From Pyronema omphalodes (Eukaryota; Ascomycota; Pezizomycetes; Pezizales; Pyronemataceae), in assembly GCA_024516155.1 (NCBI GenBank), contig JAJJXM010000095.1, positions 81,496-145,495 of the forward strand: a DNA stretch of 64,000 nt, in the 5' to 3' direction. Every line of letters begins with the position of its first letter. The stretch's first letter is position 1. The notes beneath the pieces are model-generated. The model was not told the origin of the DNA, did no database searches, and saw nothing but the letters and a program-made list of their open reading frames with translations. The position numbers and the translations under genes were made by a program. Positions 23,193 through 36,013 of the stretch are shown piece by piece.

Positions 23193-24690
23193 TGTGGTGT
23201 GGCAGAGGGAGGATAGGAGCATGGGACCACTGGGGGTGCGGGGGATATTGAAGTCGTTTTCTGTGAAGATGAAGATGACATTGAGGACAGAAAGAAGAAG
23301 GGAGACATAGGGAAATAGAGAAATAGGGAAATAGGGAGTTGCGCAGGTTGGCAGGTTGGCAGGTGCAGTTATGAGTTTTTTACATTGTTCTTTTTTTTGC
23401 GAGCATATTTTTTCGGATCTTGTTGGGTTTTTTTTTTGTTTGCTACTTGTCGATGCCTGTCGGTATCTGACATCATCCTGTTTTATATTCTTGTTTCTGT
23501 ATTTTTTCTACTTTTTCTCTTCTGTGTTTGTATTTTTTTGCCATCTTCTTTTTACTTTCTGTACTTTTTTGCCATTTTTTTGCCCCTTGTTTCTTGTTAC
23601 AATTTTTCTTTCTTTCTTTCTTGTTCATAACCATATTCACCACTTTTTTCTGTTTTTCTTCAGTTGGTTGTATTTGTTACTTTTTCTTCAGTTGGTTTCT
23701 CTATTTATCTATTTATCCGTGAGTTTGTTTACTTTACTTTACTTTTCTTGTTTGATTGATTGATTGATTTGGAAAAAACAAAGAGATATCTTGACTTTAG
23801 CTGGTTTCTAATGTGTTTTCTTCTTCTTTTCTTGTGGGTTACTGTTTGTTGGTTGCTGTTTGAGGGTTGATGTTTGTCGGGTTACATACATATATTCTAT
23901 TCTATTCTATTCTATTCTTATATTCTATTCTATGCTATACTGTTTTACCATATTTTTCGGCTTGTTTGTTGGTTTTTTATTCGTTTCTTTTCTTGTGTAT
24001 TTCTCTTCCTTTGTATTTTTCTTCCTTTGTATTTGTATTCTTTTTTCTGTATTTTGTTTTTTTTCTGTAGTTAACTTTCTTCCCTGACTTTCTTCTTCTT
24101 CGGTTTATTTCTGTTTCTGTCTATCTTAGGGTTCAAATTTCTTTTTCTTCTTCTTCTTCTTCTTCTTCTTCTTCTTCTTCTTCTTCTTCTTCTTCTTCTT
24201 CTTGTTGTTGTTGTTGTTATTATAGAATTTGTCCGCTTGTTAGCTTGTGTGTTTTTCTTCCTTTCTGTGTGTGATATTAGGAATATAGGAGTCGGTGTAT
24301 GGTGTATGGTGTAGAGTATTTACTATATGGATGGCGATGTCGGTATTAATATCTGGAGTCGGTGTAGATTTAGTATATAAATATCTGCTATATTTACTAT
24401 ATCAACGGCAATGTCAACATATCCTCGACCACAACAACTCCCACAACCGTTGCTAAATGATTCATCACAAGTCCATAACACTATATATCCAAGGGAAGTA
24501 TTCGTAGTAACCTTTATCAGTAGTTGATACTTATATGTAAAGTTCCCGTGAACTGTGAGGAAGTTCTTTTTTTTTTTTCTTTGATTTTTGGTTATAAACA
24601 AAAGAGGTGTCTAGGTTTGAGGAATACTAGGAGGAATTGAAGTGGTTTAAGGGGTTTATGGAGCTTTGATTTTATTTTATTTTGATTATA
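23193..24690. other. T-rich 3' flank with long TTC microsatellite
   Basis: From 23380 to 24240 the plus strand is strongly T-rich. A (TTC)n run of about 19 copies (24145-24202) passes into (GTT)n to about 24218. TATTC repeats occur at 23893-23925. Phe/Leu-rich open frames here are compositional artefacts. Confidence 0.7.
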
Positions 24691-24694
24691 CACC

Positions 24695-25080
24695 GTTACA
24701 GGCCTTTAAGGCCTATGCGGGAATTTAAATCCAGTTTTCCTGTCCTCGTGGCGGAAGCCACCCAAGGAGGCTACCCAATCTCCTGCTACCCGTGACATCC
24801 ATAAAGAATAAGTAAGAATAACGAACAAACAAAGCGGAGCGTACAGGGCTCAAGGGCACAAAGACGAGGACGACAGAAACGGAGTATGAGAGATAAAAGG
24901 GGGGCTACAACCCGACAAGAGAAAGACCGCTCCGGGGCGTTCCCGGTAACTGTTGAAGTAACATTCGACAGTTAGCAATGTACAGTAATTAGATAGTTTC
25001 CGCCATAACCCTAAGGTTAGATGCGTGTATGAAATGAAAAACAAAATAAAAGAGAAAAAAAAAAAGAAAAAAACTCATAC
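24695..25080 (+). mobile_element. 3' end of a LINE/ORF1-family retroposon, (A-rich) tail
   Basis: CCGCCATAACCCTAAGGTTAGATGCGTGTATGA at 25002-25034 is nearly identical to the terminal sequence of elements at 36045-36090 (inverted), 59715-59752 and 63435-63470. An A-rich tail follows. Upstream, GCGGAGCGTACAGGGCTC at about 24834 resembles the family's 3' untranslated region. It is a 5'-truncated, non-coding fragment and the left boundary is approximate. Confidence 0.65.
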
Positions 25081-27176
25081 GTGTGAGGAATTAAAGTGAT
25101 TTCAATGGTTTCACTACTGTGGTGATAGTGTGATGTTGTATGGTTTTAATGGTTTTGAATGACGCTAAATGACTAAATGACTAAATGATTGTCTGACTAC
25201 CTGCGTCCTTGGGATGGGATTATGGGAGGGGATTATGGGTTCTGTGGATGCGTATATATATATCGGTATATCCTGGTATCTATTCTGTAACCTTATCCTG
25301 TTACCTTACCGTTTTCTACAGAGCTGTCCGCCTTGCTATCCCCCATCCTGTCCGCCTTGCTATCCCCCATTGTATCCCCCATCGTATCCCCCATCATATC
25401 CCCCATCATATTCCCCCATTGTATCTCCCATCATATCCACCATCCTAATCCCCATCGTATCGCCCATCCCCCGACCACAATCTATATACAAACTATATCC
25501 AGAGCACTAAACACTGAGCAATTAGCACTAAGCACTCATCATAGACTCATGACCATGACCATGATTCATACCCACCTCACGCCCAGCTGATAGGCTTTGA
25601 TACCCCCTCCTACCCTGCGTTATGCCATATCACTCCCAGCACCATCACCAATACCCGGTATCCCTACCTTCCTCCGGCCAATATCCTCCATCCCTTCCCG
25701 AGCCCTATGCGAGAAACCCAACCACCAAGCACCGCAAACAACGAACCCCATCAAAACCCAATCCTCCTACCAACCAAAAAACCCCCTTGGGGAATAAGCA
25801 CTTCTCTAACTCTTTCCCAGATTCCAAAACCAAAACTAATCCACCAATTTGCCTCCACTCAGTGTCAGGCCACACATATATCTTATACAAATCAAGAAGA
25901 AAGATTCATATAGCTGCTGCTTTACACTTGTGAAATTCCGGAAAAAAGATAAATAAACCCGGGGACACTGGTTTGGTGAATATAAAGCATTGAGAAGAGA
26001 TTTTTTGGTGTTGTGTTGGAGAAGAAGGTTGGGAAGGTGGTTGGTTTTGGTGGTTTATTTCGTTATTGTGAAGTTTTTTTTTTTTTTTTTTTTTCTTGCT
26101 TTCTTTCTTTCTTTTTTTTTTTTTTTTTTCTTGCTTTCTTTCTTTTTTCTTTGAGTGGTGATAGTGTTTTCCCTTTTTCTCTTTTTCTGTTCTTTGTTTT
26201 TTTTTATATCGCAATCAGGTGGATATCAGGGGTAAAGGAGACCGGGGGGCCTCATATGGTGGTTAATATTACGAGGACGGGTATTGGGTATTTTGTTGTT
26301 TTTTCCTGTATGGGCTTTTTATGCCTCGGTCGGCGTATTATTCAATACATAAATAAAGAAATGTATCTCATATCCGGTATAATACAGCAAAACTCGCGCT
26401 GGTGATCAATATACCACCAATAGATCCCAGCACCTGGAGTCGTGGTGTCCACGGTAGGGTAGAAGTGGGAGGGGGTAAGAAGTACGATGAGATATGTATA
26501 TTCATTCTTGGGGGTGTTACAGTTGACTTAGAAACCAAAAACCAAAAACCAAAAACCAAAAACTCCAAACTAACCAGAAAACCAACATAATCCCCATAAT
26601 CCCCCCCCCCCCCCCCACAGCCAAACCAAAAATATGTATACGCATAGGAGTAAATTCCCCGGTGTATAATTCCCCAGCACAACCACGGTGGTAACACTGT
26701 GCTATAACCCCGCCCGCAGTACAGGTCCAGGCAGGTTTCCAATACCGCCATCTATAGGCCGTGGCGGATAAAGAATATACAGACGGAATATTATGGAGAT
26801 AGAATGATAGATAGATATGTATGAAGGGTGGGATGTAGACAATATAGAAAACATATAGACAACATACATATAAACAGACCAGAGGAGAAGTAGTTACGAA
26901 CATCCAATACCGGTGGATAAGATGGATAGGATGGAAGATAAGATATTGTGTTTTCCGTACAGATGGGGATGATGAAGGACACAGGTACCTGGATCAAAAC
27001 AGGGGGGGGGGAGGGAGGGGGATAGAAGAAGGATCAGGCGCATGATAGTTGATTGCTGTAGGACAATATAGCGAATTATGGCAGCTGGGGGAAGGGGTTG
27101 AAAGTTCGTTGTATGTAGTAATACGATATCCTATTCTTAAACCATATAACAAATGAGAAAAGAGACTAACATCAAC
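25081..27176. other. Intergenic with microsatellites
   Basis: No supported gene. Arrays include CATCATATCCCC/CATCGTATCCCC (about 25340-25465), poly(T) with CTTT repeats (26073-26150), CAAAAAC repeats (about 26535-26570) and a C homopolymer (about 26600-26617). Open frames on both strands overlap these arrays. Confidence 0.6.
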
Positions 27177-27264
27177 GGTCGTATGGTGTAGTGGTTATCA
27201 CGTTTCCTTTACAGTCTCTGAACGCGTACGGAAAAGGCCGCAGGTTCAATCCCTGCTACGATCA
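27177..27264 (+). tRNA. tRNA-Val(UAC) with intron
   Basis: The 7-bp acceptor stem pairs GGTCGTA with TACGATC (one G-U), with discriminator A at 27264. The D arm (GTG..CAC) and the T arm GCAGG-TTCAATC-CCTGC are complete. The anticodon stem TTTCC/GGAAA encloses a loop that reads TTTACA; taking positions 34-36 as TAC gives valine (codon GUA). About 15 nt (GTCTCTGAACGCGTA) between position 37 and 38 is the intron, at the canonical nuclear position. Internal A and B boxes are present (B box GGTTCAATCCC), and a T run follows. Confidence 0.93.
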
Positions 27265-27265
27265 C

Positions 27266-27272
27266 TTTTTTT
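27266..27272 (+). terminator. RNA polymerase III terminator of tRNA-Val
   Basis: Seven consecutive T residues begin two bases after the tRNA discriminator, as expected for Pol III termination. Confidence 0.85.
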
Positions 27273-27612
27273 GCTGTATGTTTTTTTTTATGGTTGATTC
27301 GGTAGTTGAATGCTTCGTTGGCGTGGTGAGCGTGTTGCTTACCGTTCCGATACCTGGGAGGAAAGGCGGAGGAGAGGTGAACTTGATGCAGGAGGAGGGG
27401 GAGGGGGGATCGGCCGTAATCTTTCAGCAATATCTTTATTAGTAATCGTATCCTTGTTCTTACAGAAGTCACGATGACAGCATGGACTCAAAGTATCAAG
27501 ATCTCAACACATATTGAACGTGTTACCAGACACACATACTACTCAAAACAACCCCAGACTTTAACAGAATGATTTTACAACTGATTTTTTTTTTTTGATT
27601 CCGACTGTCTAC

Positions 27613-29747
27613 CTATTTCTTCTTCCCGACCTTTGTCTGCTGATCCTTTTTGCCAGTACTCAAAGCACCAGTACTTCCACCACTTGCACTTCTCGATATT
27701 CTAGTACGAATCTCCACACTCTCGGAAGCGTCGATTGTATGATCATATGAGGTTGGATCAATTCCCAAGATACCACCGTTGCCGCGATCACCTGAAGCGG
27801 AAAACTCGCGGTAGGCATATTTCCAGTCGTCTAGGAAGCTGCGGACCGCGCGGGATAGCTTGTCTTTTCCACCTTTTGAGTGATGTGCGGTACCGACGAT
27901 TACGTAGAGGGGTTGAGGGTTAGATTTGCGCTCCACAAGGATTTCTTCTAGGCGGTTGATGGCTTCATCTGGAAGAAGACCTGGTGGAGTTTGTTAGTTC
28001 GGTTACCACCGCTGGATGGGAATAATACATACCGTGAAGGTCAACAAAAATTTCAGTCTCCGAGTCTACGTTTTTGTTTCTTTCTTCATAAATAGCGATT
28101 GAGGCCTCCTTATGAGCCTTCACCATCGCAGTGTTTTCATTATTCGCTTTTCTGGAGAATTCCTTTGCAGTTTTGGCATCGTTTCTTTGCCACGCCTGAC
28201 TGGCAGACTGGAGATACTTTGCGCGTAGCATTCCATGATTCAAAGCATCCTTGCGATGTTTCAGGTAAAGGCGGTTAAGCGCACTGCCAGTTTCCAGCCA
28301 TGGGATTTGTTGTGGAGCGGGAATATGCGCAGCAGAAGCTTTTGCACCTCTCTTGGCGCTCGGGGATGTAACTCCTGTCCAACGGGCACTTGGACTGGGC
28401 GAGCCCATGCGAACAACTTCTGCAAGAGACGAAGGTCCTACGGGAATCTCGTTCTTGCGTCGGTCACGCTTCTTGGAATTCTTAACGCTTCCGAGAGACG
28501 GGAAGGCTTCGGAATCATCAACTGCCGGTACCATAGAGTGGTTTTGCTCACGGTCCCGACTGTGCTGTTGTCGGGAACTGGGACGTGACGGAGTAAACTT
28601 GAAGCCCGGGGGAGGCCCGAGTGATCCGTTGGAACTCGACCAGTGATCATTGGATGTGAGCGACGGGAATGAGGAGGCATCTTGAAATTGGAGATGAGGC
28701 GGTGGTGTGGATGTACGACTGCCATGATCGGAACCTAGCGTCATCTTGGACACAGACATTGTAGGGTCGTGCGAAAAGATACACGTGTCCCCAGCGAGGC
28801 AAGATCCCATGAGCCAGTACTTGCAAATTGTGGTACCCAGATCGTGAGAGAACCTGCAGTCTGCCCTCAAGCATTGCCCGGTTGATAAGAAAAATCGACA
28901 AACGACACCATTTCTAGGAGTAATGGGACGCGACTTTTCTGGTGATGGCGAGATAGACTTTCCGATTATCGTAGCGTGTTCGGAGGGTGCGTTCAAGCGG
29001 TTCGTGTTACCTGAAAGCTGCATTTGTTGTTCCATGAGCATTGCTAAGGTAGCGCTGAGGTCGTAAGAACACATTTCCAGGGCATGCTCAATCTGTTCAT
29101 CACTACGACCCTCGCCGAGAACCGATCGAAGCATATCATGTGGGGACATATTCTGGGTCGGTGCACCGTAGAACGAGCTCTCATCGTCGATGATCCACTG
29201 GATGGTGTCGGTTCCAAGATCATCGTAAGCTGCGGAAGGCGCACTGGTGACGTCTGCGTGGTGGATCACGGGCTCGTAGTTGTTGAGAGTTGGTGAGTGG
29301 GGAATTAGTGGAGATGAGTAGGCCAACCTTGGGCTGGGGCGGGGTGACGGAAACGGAGAGCCCCTCAGAGACGGAGGAAACGCATTGGCCAAAGGAGGGG
29401 TACCACTTTGCGATGGAGACGGCGTCCCGACGCGGGCGAATTGCCAGGGAGCAGGAGACGATCGACGGATGATGGTATGATTATGGCGAACGGGCGGCGA
29501 TGAGGCGGGCGAGCCTTTCGATCGATGGCGCCAGAGGACGTCTATAACTTCGTTCTCCAAACTGCTTCCTTCGAGTTGTGTCTTGCTAGAGATAAGTTCG
29601 GAGATTCGCTCTGTCTGATCCTCTTCGAGGATGCTGTCGTCTAACAGCGACCACGGAAGGTTAGCCGTGATTCCTAGGCCGCAAGGAACTCACCGGCCCA
29701 CCTTGAAGTATGGCCAGGCATTCCCCGAAGAGCTCGTCAGAAATCAT
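27613..29747 (-). CDS. CCCH zinc finger protein with DUF1771 and Smr domains
   Basis: Modelled as complement(join(27613..27980, 28033..29640, 29702..29747)), 673 aa. The 52-nt intron 27981-28032 (GTATGT..CCAG, ACTAAC branch) splits the Smr motif DLHGL; joining gives DLHG-LLPDEAINRLEE. Order of parts, approximate residues: Ser/Pro-rich N-terminus; CUE-like helix bundle (180-220); two CCCH fingers (CRFFLSTGQCLRADCRFSH near 263, CKYWLMGSCLAGDTCIFSH near 288); Ser-rich linker; DUF1771 (470-537); Smr (550-640) with GTAHHSKGGK. Smr domains bind or cut RNA, and fungal relatives are thought to act in mRNA decay or ribosome-associated control. The family usually has GTGHHS, so the Ala here is a small departure. 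The short first exon is tentative: the in-frame donor GTGGGC is weak and the stronger nearby GTGAGT is out of phase. Confidence 0.85.
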
Positions 29748-31193
29748 GGTTTCGCGCGTAAATTCAAGGTTGGCCGTGGGGCGTTGGTAGAGCTCGCGGG
29801 GGCGCGTTGAATACGGATTGACGATCGGCTAAGCAGGAGCGAGGGATAGCTGTTCGGCAAGATGAAGGTGTTCTTTAAGGTGAACAAAGTGGTTAGGGTG
29901 AATTTGAAGCGAACAGTGGGGGGGCAGGAGCGTCGAGCTGTCTATCTATTGGCTGGAACGTGAGCAAGCAAAAGCGCGAAGATAACAGGAAGAAGTGTTC
30001 GCGAAATGAAGAAACTTCAAGAAAGAACGGTGATGGCCAGGAGGTCAGTTATCGTGCTCAGGATGGGGGAGCGATTACGAGCACAGCTGGAGCCTGAAGG
30101 TGTGGTGGAGCTGAGGGGGATTAGTGGGCTAGTCGCCGGTTGGTATGCACTAAGCAAGTCTAACCTGATTTGCGCGATGAAGCCTCCTGCAGGGAGGGGG
30201 TGTTAGCTGGATTCGGTTAATCAGATGCAGAACTGAATTTAGATTTGGAGATCTGGCTGAGCCGCTGTGAAGAGTTTGGATATTTTGGAGAGAAAGATAG
30301 AGCGTCTGTTTCATATTTCACGTTCGTGGGCCTCGACGCTGGCTGACAACATTAGGCACAACATCTCACATAATCCGGATAACGGAAATGCCAAAAGTCT
30401 CTGAAAGAAAGGGAATGAATTAAATTGCTAATGGTTAGCTGGCCCCAACACGACACGAATCACACGGATTTCTATTGTAACATGAAACCAAACTGAACCC
30501 GGTGGAATACGTGGCAATTCACTCAACACCAGCCGCCATGCGGCTGAGGCGTCTAATGATACCAAAAGCGTCGATTAATTAACCAACACTACCGAAATGT
30601 TACACGCGAGTGCCAAGGTAATTATGAAGATCACACATCCGTTTACTGGCATCCTTGTTTTGAATTGTCGTCGCTTCTCCAAATGTAGAAGCCAAACTTG
30701 CATATCTCGCCGTGGAAGTAATGGAATGGCGGGAGCTACCAATTTCGCCAGGTTAACCCATGTGTACTGTGTCCCAAGGCAGTGGAAGACACGGGAGCGC
30801 TTAAATCATAGCGTTCATTCAAGGAATCCTGTTGGACAATTTCCATCCGTCAAGTTTTCCCAGGTAACGTCAGAACTTCACCTGACGCTGATCGTTGTAA
30901 GTCATGAAATCTGGGACAGGTACTCTCTACATCCTCATTAAGTGAGCGTCGAAAAGTAACTCGAAGTGTTGCTGATTGAGTATCACATTCTGCGCTTGGA
31001 AAAACATCGAACTATCATCTCTCAAAATACTTTGAAATTGCTTTTCCTCTATGTAGTCTATTAGTATTACTCATACAAATTTTAACCTACCCCAGATTTC
31101 TTTTGCGGTATCAAATTCCCAGAACTCCTGTTCAGAATGCCCAACCCTGTCTATTTTACTGTCCATATTCCCATTGACCCAGAATAACCAGAA
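29748..31193. other. Intergenic, no supported gene
   Basis: It lies upstream of the CCCH-Smr gene (promoter expected at about 29750-30000) and downstream of the transporter. Two short plus-strand frames (30006-30206, 30597-30941) lack recognisable domains. Confidence 0.5.
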
Positions 31194-32376
31194 TCAAACC
31201 TCGTCTTCATTCTCCCTCACCGGACGAACCTTCTTAACCTCCTTCTGTACAACTTCGTCCTTCTTACAAACCTGTACCGTGACTACGCTGACCAAAATAA
31301 TAGCCATGCCAATTACACTCATGCCACTGGGCAAATCCCCCCAAACCACCAATTCCCAAAACAACGCAAAGATGAGCTGGGTATAAATAATCTGACATCC
31401 ACGTCCTCCCTTTTCCTGCTGCAATCCCTTCGTGAGGGCCCACTGCATAACCCACCCACCTCCTCCAAGAACTGCCGCCAACGTCCACTCGACAGGACTC
31501 TGCGGCAACTCAATTCCCGGCAAAGATGGAATTGCAAGCAAGCAAGTTATCGATGCAATCGCTCCAACTCCAGAGAAGTAGGTAACTGGGATTAAAGCCG
31601 GAGTTCGCTTTCCAATCCATCGGAGACAAGTCATAGCCGTAGCGGAACCACAAACGCCGACAAGAGCGATAGCCACGGCTATCATACGTTTCGAGTCAGT
31701 GGGACCTGGATTATCGCCGCCCCCGAACAAGAATGGAGGTTGTGCGATCAGTAAAACACCGCCGAAACTGACGACTGCGCCGGCCATTTCGATTCTTGTG
31801 AATGGCTCCTTCAAGGGGAGAACAGCGCAACCGATACCGACGAGAGTAGGGGTTAGGAAGGAGATCACGGTGGCGTCAGGAAGTGGGAGGCCGGTGAGCG
31901 CATCTGGGCATTGGGTAAGCTTGCTGTTGGGTTGAGATTGGGTTTGGGATATAGAATAAACGGGAATACCTACAGTAAAAACCTAGAACCCCAATGAAGC
32001 CTCCGATTCCTCGGACTTGGAGCAATGGCTGAAGTTTCCGCTCCCCAAGCGGAAAGTGTGGGACTTTCTTGTAGTAACCCCAGGCTAGACATCCGGCGAA
32101 CGCGAGTGTCATCCGCCAGCAGATGAGAGTTAAGGGGTGTAAACGACGGCCTTCAGGGAGGGAGGTTTCGAGAACTCGGGCAATCAGCGCATTTAGACTG
32201 CCGATGAATTCAGCAAGGAGCATCCATAATACGCCAGAGTAGGAGCTCAATCGCTGTCGAATGCTGGGTCGTATTTTGATAGGAGGTGCAATATCATCGT
32301 CATTGTTGGTGCCATATTTGTTTGGTAATCGATTCGGAGGTAAAAGCGGTTGTTTTGCGTGATCTGGAGGCTCCAT
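31194..32376 (-). CDS. EamA/DMT-superfamily membrane transporter
   Basis: The gene reads as complement(join(31194..31903, 31974..32376)), 370 aa, with ATG at 32376. Donor GTAGGT and acceptor GCCCAG remove 70 nt and give GFYYALTGLPLPDATVISFL. That is the conserved hydrophobic hinge of EamA transporters, so this splice choice is preferred over other in-phase options. About ten hydrophobic segments form two EamA halves, with PTLVGIGCAVLPLKEPFTRIE and GGVLLIAQPP ending the first. The C-terminus is charged and cytosolic (VCKKDEVVQKEV). Substrate unknown. Related fungal proteins are annotated as DUF6/integral membrane or purine/metabolite exporters, which is family-level knowledge only. The N-terminal 40 residues are polar and Pro-rich. 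Confidence 0.85.
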
Positions 32377-35325
32377 ATTTTAAAATTTTTTGAATAAGAT
32401 GGAGGATAAGAAATGGAAAGTACCTGGAGAGACAGACCGGATCTCGCACGAGAACAGCCAGCCGGCTCACTCTTAACGGCTGAGGGGTTCAACCGAGCTC
32501 CGGAGAGCAGACAATTGATACCCTTCCTGGGAAACCGTACCTTGTCCCATGTATCTGAGCGTGACGTAGGATCGGCCATCTCTTTACGCGATAGCTGCCG
32601 TCGTTTTTTTTTGGCTCAGGCACCAAAAGCTTGGTAACCATCCGGGTGTTGCGGGCCGATTTATTTCGAAGGCTGGCGCGCACCATTGCGACCATGATAA
32701 GAGCAATGGGCATTGGTTTCGGTTCTAGGTTTCTGAATTCATCACGTTTTGGTCCCAGCGTATCTGAGCTGTTATCTAGCGGAATCATATGAGCATGTCA
32801 TGTTTTGTGCCTTTCACCTCCTTATCTGATCCACGTGTTGTAACTTGTCCTAAAGCAGATCTTCATAGCCGCAAACTACACCGTCTTCGGGGATCCGCAT
32901 TGAGTGCAGTCCGTTCTTGCGACATCGCCCAGTACTTAGGGCTTGGGGCTTGCCGTGGGCTTCGGCTGTGTTACGTTGCTGACGTTTCTTGTCAGTTGAA
33001 CTAACCTTTGAAGACAATTCGAACACCATCCACCAAAGTTACCCCAGGATTCCGGCTTTCGTTGCGGTATGGGGTAATGATGCCACTACTGCTTAGTGTA
33101 CTTGCCACAACGTTGTTGACATTTATACCTCGATTTTCCACATGTAGTCGTTTGTAACTCACTGTAATTTTCTCGGCATCGTTTACTTTACTATGAATTA
33201 TGATCTGCATCAACACTACCATTATAGTTCATTTAATACTAAGAAACTCAATGACGCCATAAAATGATTCGTAGGCCATACAAATGGTCATTGAAGCAAT
33301 GTATACTCGTTTACAACTCTATGACATTTACTCGGCGACACTGGCTTGACAACACAATACGGCATGCGCACCACTTCCATCCAAGTCTAGAATACTACAT
33401 ATCTGAACCACACCGCATGATGATTCGCAAGACTCTCGGAATGGTAGTTTAAGATGACGCAATATTTCATTTTATTTCTGACATTTTCTATCCTACCGTT
33501 TGAGGTGCGCCGAAAATAATAGCGCTGTAGGGTATTGTACTTTAATACAAATACGTCAATACCGCAGAGCACCTGATCTATTGGAGACCAACAACACCAC
33601 GTTCGAGTTTATCAAAGGTTATTGTAATATCCACAAGAAACATGCGAGATAAAAGAGGTTAACAAGAATCTTGTCAGTATGAACTGTAAAACACTTGATA
33701 ATATACTGATGAGAGTCAGATTTCGTTGGGTATGTATATACATGGCGCCCCAGTTCAATTCCGCAAGGATTTTTGATACATGCTGGGATTATGGTTCTGC
33801 TTACAGGCCCATAGGAGAATACGCACGGCAAGGAGGACCAAGGCAATGGAGCTGAGTATAACACAGTAACGAATCCCTCTTGAAAACATAGCTACGTACA
33901 TCAACTATGAACTCCTGAATATTCTGCTCAATGACTTTGCGGTCCAGAAAACATAATGTCAATACTGTTATCGTAGAGAATGGACCGACACAAAACCAGC
34001 AGTCTTGTTATCCAAAACCTTACCTCAACATGACATGGCATGGGGAATGTTTCACCCTGCAAAGCATGTTTCATTATGAAATATGGGATGTCAATACCCT
34101 AATTGCAAATGTCAATAAAACTTTCAAACGATACCGCTGGTTATCATTCATCGTAACTTAAGATCCCAATTCAAATACATGACATTGTGATGGACATCTG
34201 ACCCTCCTTCGCCCAGTCATTTCCGAAATCACGTTGAACTGCGTGAACGGGGGTCGTATTATATGACATGTCTATCGCAATCAATCATAATTCCGGGAAC
34301 AGTGAAACGGAACAATACTGTCCAGTGACTGGAGAATATGCACTTCTTTCGAGAATTGCTTGAGACATTTCTATTCGAACTCTGGACTGCGGCCTTCGGT
34401 ACAAGACGGCCATGCTCCAGCAGGCAAGTCTCCTTAGTCATTGTTTGCCAATATCAGTGGTTCCAGCCTACAGTTCGACGTTCTTCGTATTATTGATCCC
34501 GACTCCAGGAAGATAATCTTTGTCGAGGTGACACAGAAGTCATTTGTGGCGGTTGTAGCTTTCGCATTCCGTGGAATCAAAATCGATGGTGCGGTGGATA
34601 TGATGTGTTTCTGGGTATATGAGAACAATGTGAAGGCTGGGCTAGAACATCATAAACCCCAACAGTTTCGTAACTGTCTTTCCTGTGGCCATGCAACTCA
34701 GATTATCTCAATCACCTTTGATTTCCCGGTCTGGACACCATGTACCAAGCCTTTCACCGGGACTGGGCCGTATATGAGACATCAAAAGTAGAAAATGCAG
34801 GGGAATTGTACTCGAATTCAACTCGAGGCATCCTGGTCATCACAAACATCACGAAACTGAGAATCCTGGCGAGTCATAAAGCGTGACTCTTGATGTGATA
34901 CCTTCAGCGCCAATCATGCTGGAACCAGAAACTTTGCCAAGACTAAGTCCTCGCAGAGCCTGCACGAATGTAATGAGCAGCATTGATGTTTGCATTCTTC
35001 GTTGTTGTCTGGACGTCGACGGACTACGTTGGGGTCTTGGTGTATGAATTGGGTGTCCGGGAAGGATGGGAAAAGGAGTGGAACGAGGCAGTATATGGGA
35101 GGAGAAAAGAGTGGGAGGAGAAATTGACTGATGCAGCGCAGGAAAGACGGAAAACTAGCTATTACGGACAGTTCAACATATGCGGGGGGTGGGGAAGTTG
35201 CGGAGAAAGCCGGAACGGCAGTACTTTGAGTGGTGTGGGACAACTACGTAAACGTCGTCGGTCGAGTGATATCAGGTGATGATAAAAAGGACCAGAGATG
35301 GGGTTTGTTCATATCTTTGTTGATT
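32377..35325. other. Long intergenic stretch, no supported gene
   Basis: Nearly 3 kb of moderate-GC DNA without simple repeats, unlike the repeat-rich flanks elsewhere. Open frames of 60-116 codons occur on both strands (for example 34441-34791 plus, 33001-33222 minus), but they overlap opposing frames and contain no recognised motif. A lineage-specific or non-coding gene cannot be excluded. Confidence 0.45.
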
Positions 35326-35580
35326 TAATATTTGTTTGTTTGTTTGTTTCTTTGTTTATTTGTTTTGTCATTACTTGTCTGCGAAACTTGAGGTTCTGAC
35401 AAGAGATAGTGGCGAAGGTCACGAGTGTAGAATGAGAGAGATGAGCGTAGAGGTAGAGCGAAGATATATTGACGAGCGTAGAGAGCAATAACAAGCAAAG
35501 AACAAGCGAGGACATATACCTAGTGGAGCTCCACGCCCACCTGGGCACTTGGGCCTTAGGCGGACTTCAACACACCCCCT
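35326..35580 (-). mobile_element. Retroelement end: copia-LTR-like and LINE-tail-like
   Basis: Read on the minus strand, a purine tract (AGACAAGGGGGTG) precedes TGTTGAAGTCC.., as at the start of a Ty1/copia 3' LTR; the stretch 35366-35572 would be TG..CA bounded. Its other end, CTTGTCAGAACCTCAAGTTT.. GACAAGTAATGAC followed by AAACAAAT repeats, closely matches the (CAAA)n-tailed LINE ends at 58000-58040 and 62450-62520. Either a coincidence or a composite; the boundaries are uncertain. Confidence 0.45.
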
Positions 35581-35857
35581 TGTCTAAGGATAGGTGCTGA
35601 GCATATAAGCATAATAATACAAACCACCCAACAGAAAGAAAAGAAAGGCAGAGAAATTGATCCCAATACCCATGAAGAAAAGAAACAAATGATGAAACCC
35701 AATTGAACCATGAGACCCAAGGGAGAAACAAGTAGCACAATATCCAGTACCATAATCAGCGATCAATGACCATATCTCATAAAATATTCAATCCACATGA
35801 CATAACAACATCGGTCAACCCTTACTCATCAATCATCACTAATTCCCCAGTGTCTCC

Positions 35858-36000
35858 GTTTGTTCTTTTGTTTCTTCTCTCATTACTCGTTCGCAACCCG
35901 AAGGTTATGACAAGGGACAGATAAATACAAAAGTGAAGAAAAAAGAGAAATAGAAGCAAAAACGCAGTCTCCACCTCTACCATCCTCCTCCTCTTGATCA
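35858..36000 (-). mobile_element. 5'-truncated LINE 3' end with (CAAA)-like tail
   Basis: The minus strand reads GGAGGTGG.. TTTTTGCTT.. TTATCTGTCCCTTGTCATAACC.. GTAATGAGAGAAGAAAC, parallel to the last 130 bp of LINE A (57910-58040). It abuts the next element. Confidence 0.7.
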
Positions 36001-36013
36001 TTGTGGTTGTGGG

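Noticed and set aside
34441..34791. 116-codon plus-strand frame as a candidate gene
   Set aside because: No recognised motif, opposing open frame, no splice or promoter support; left as intergenic.
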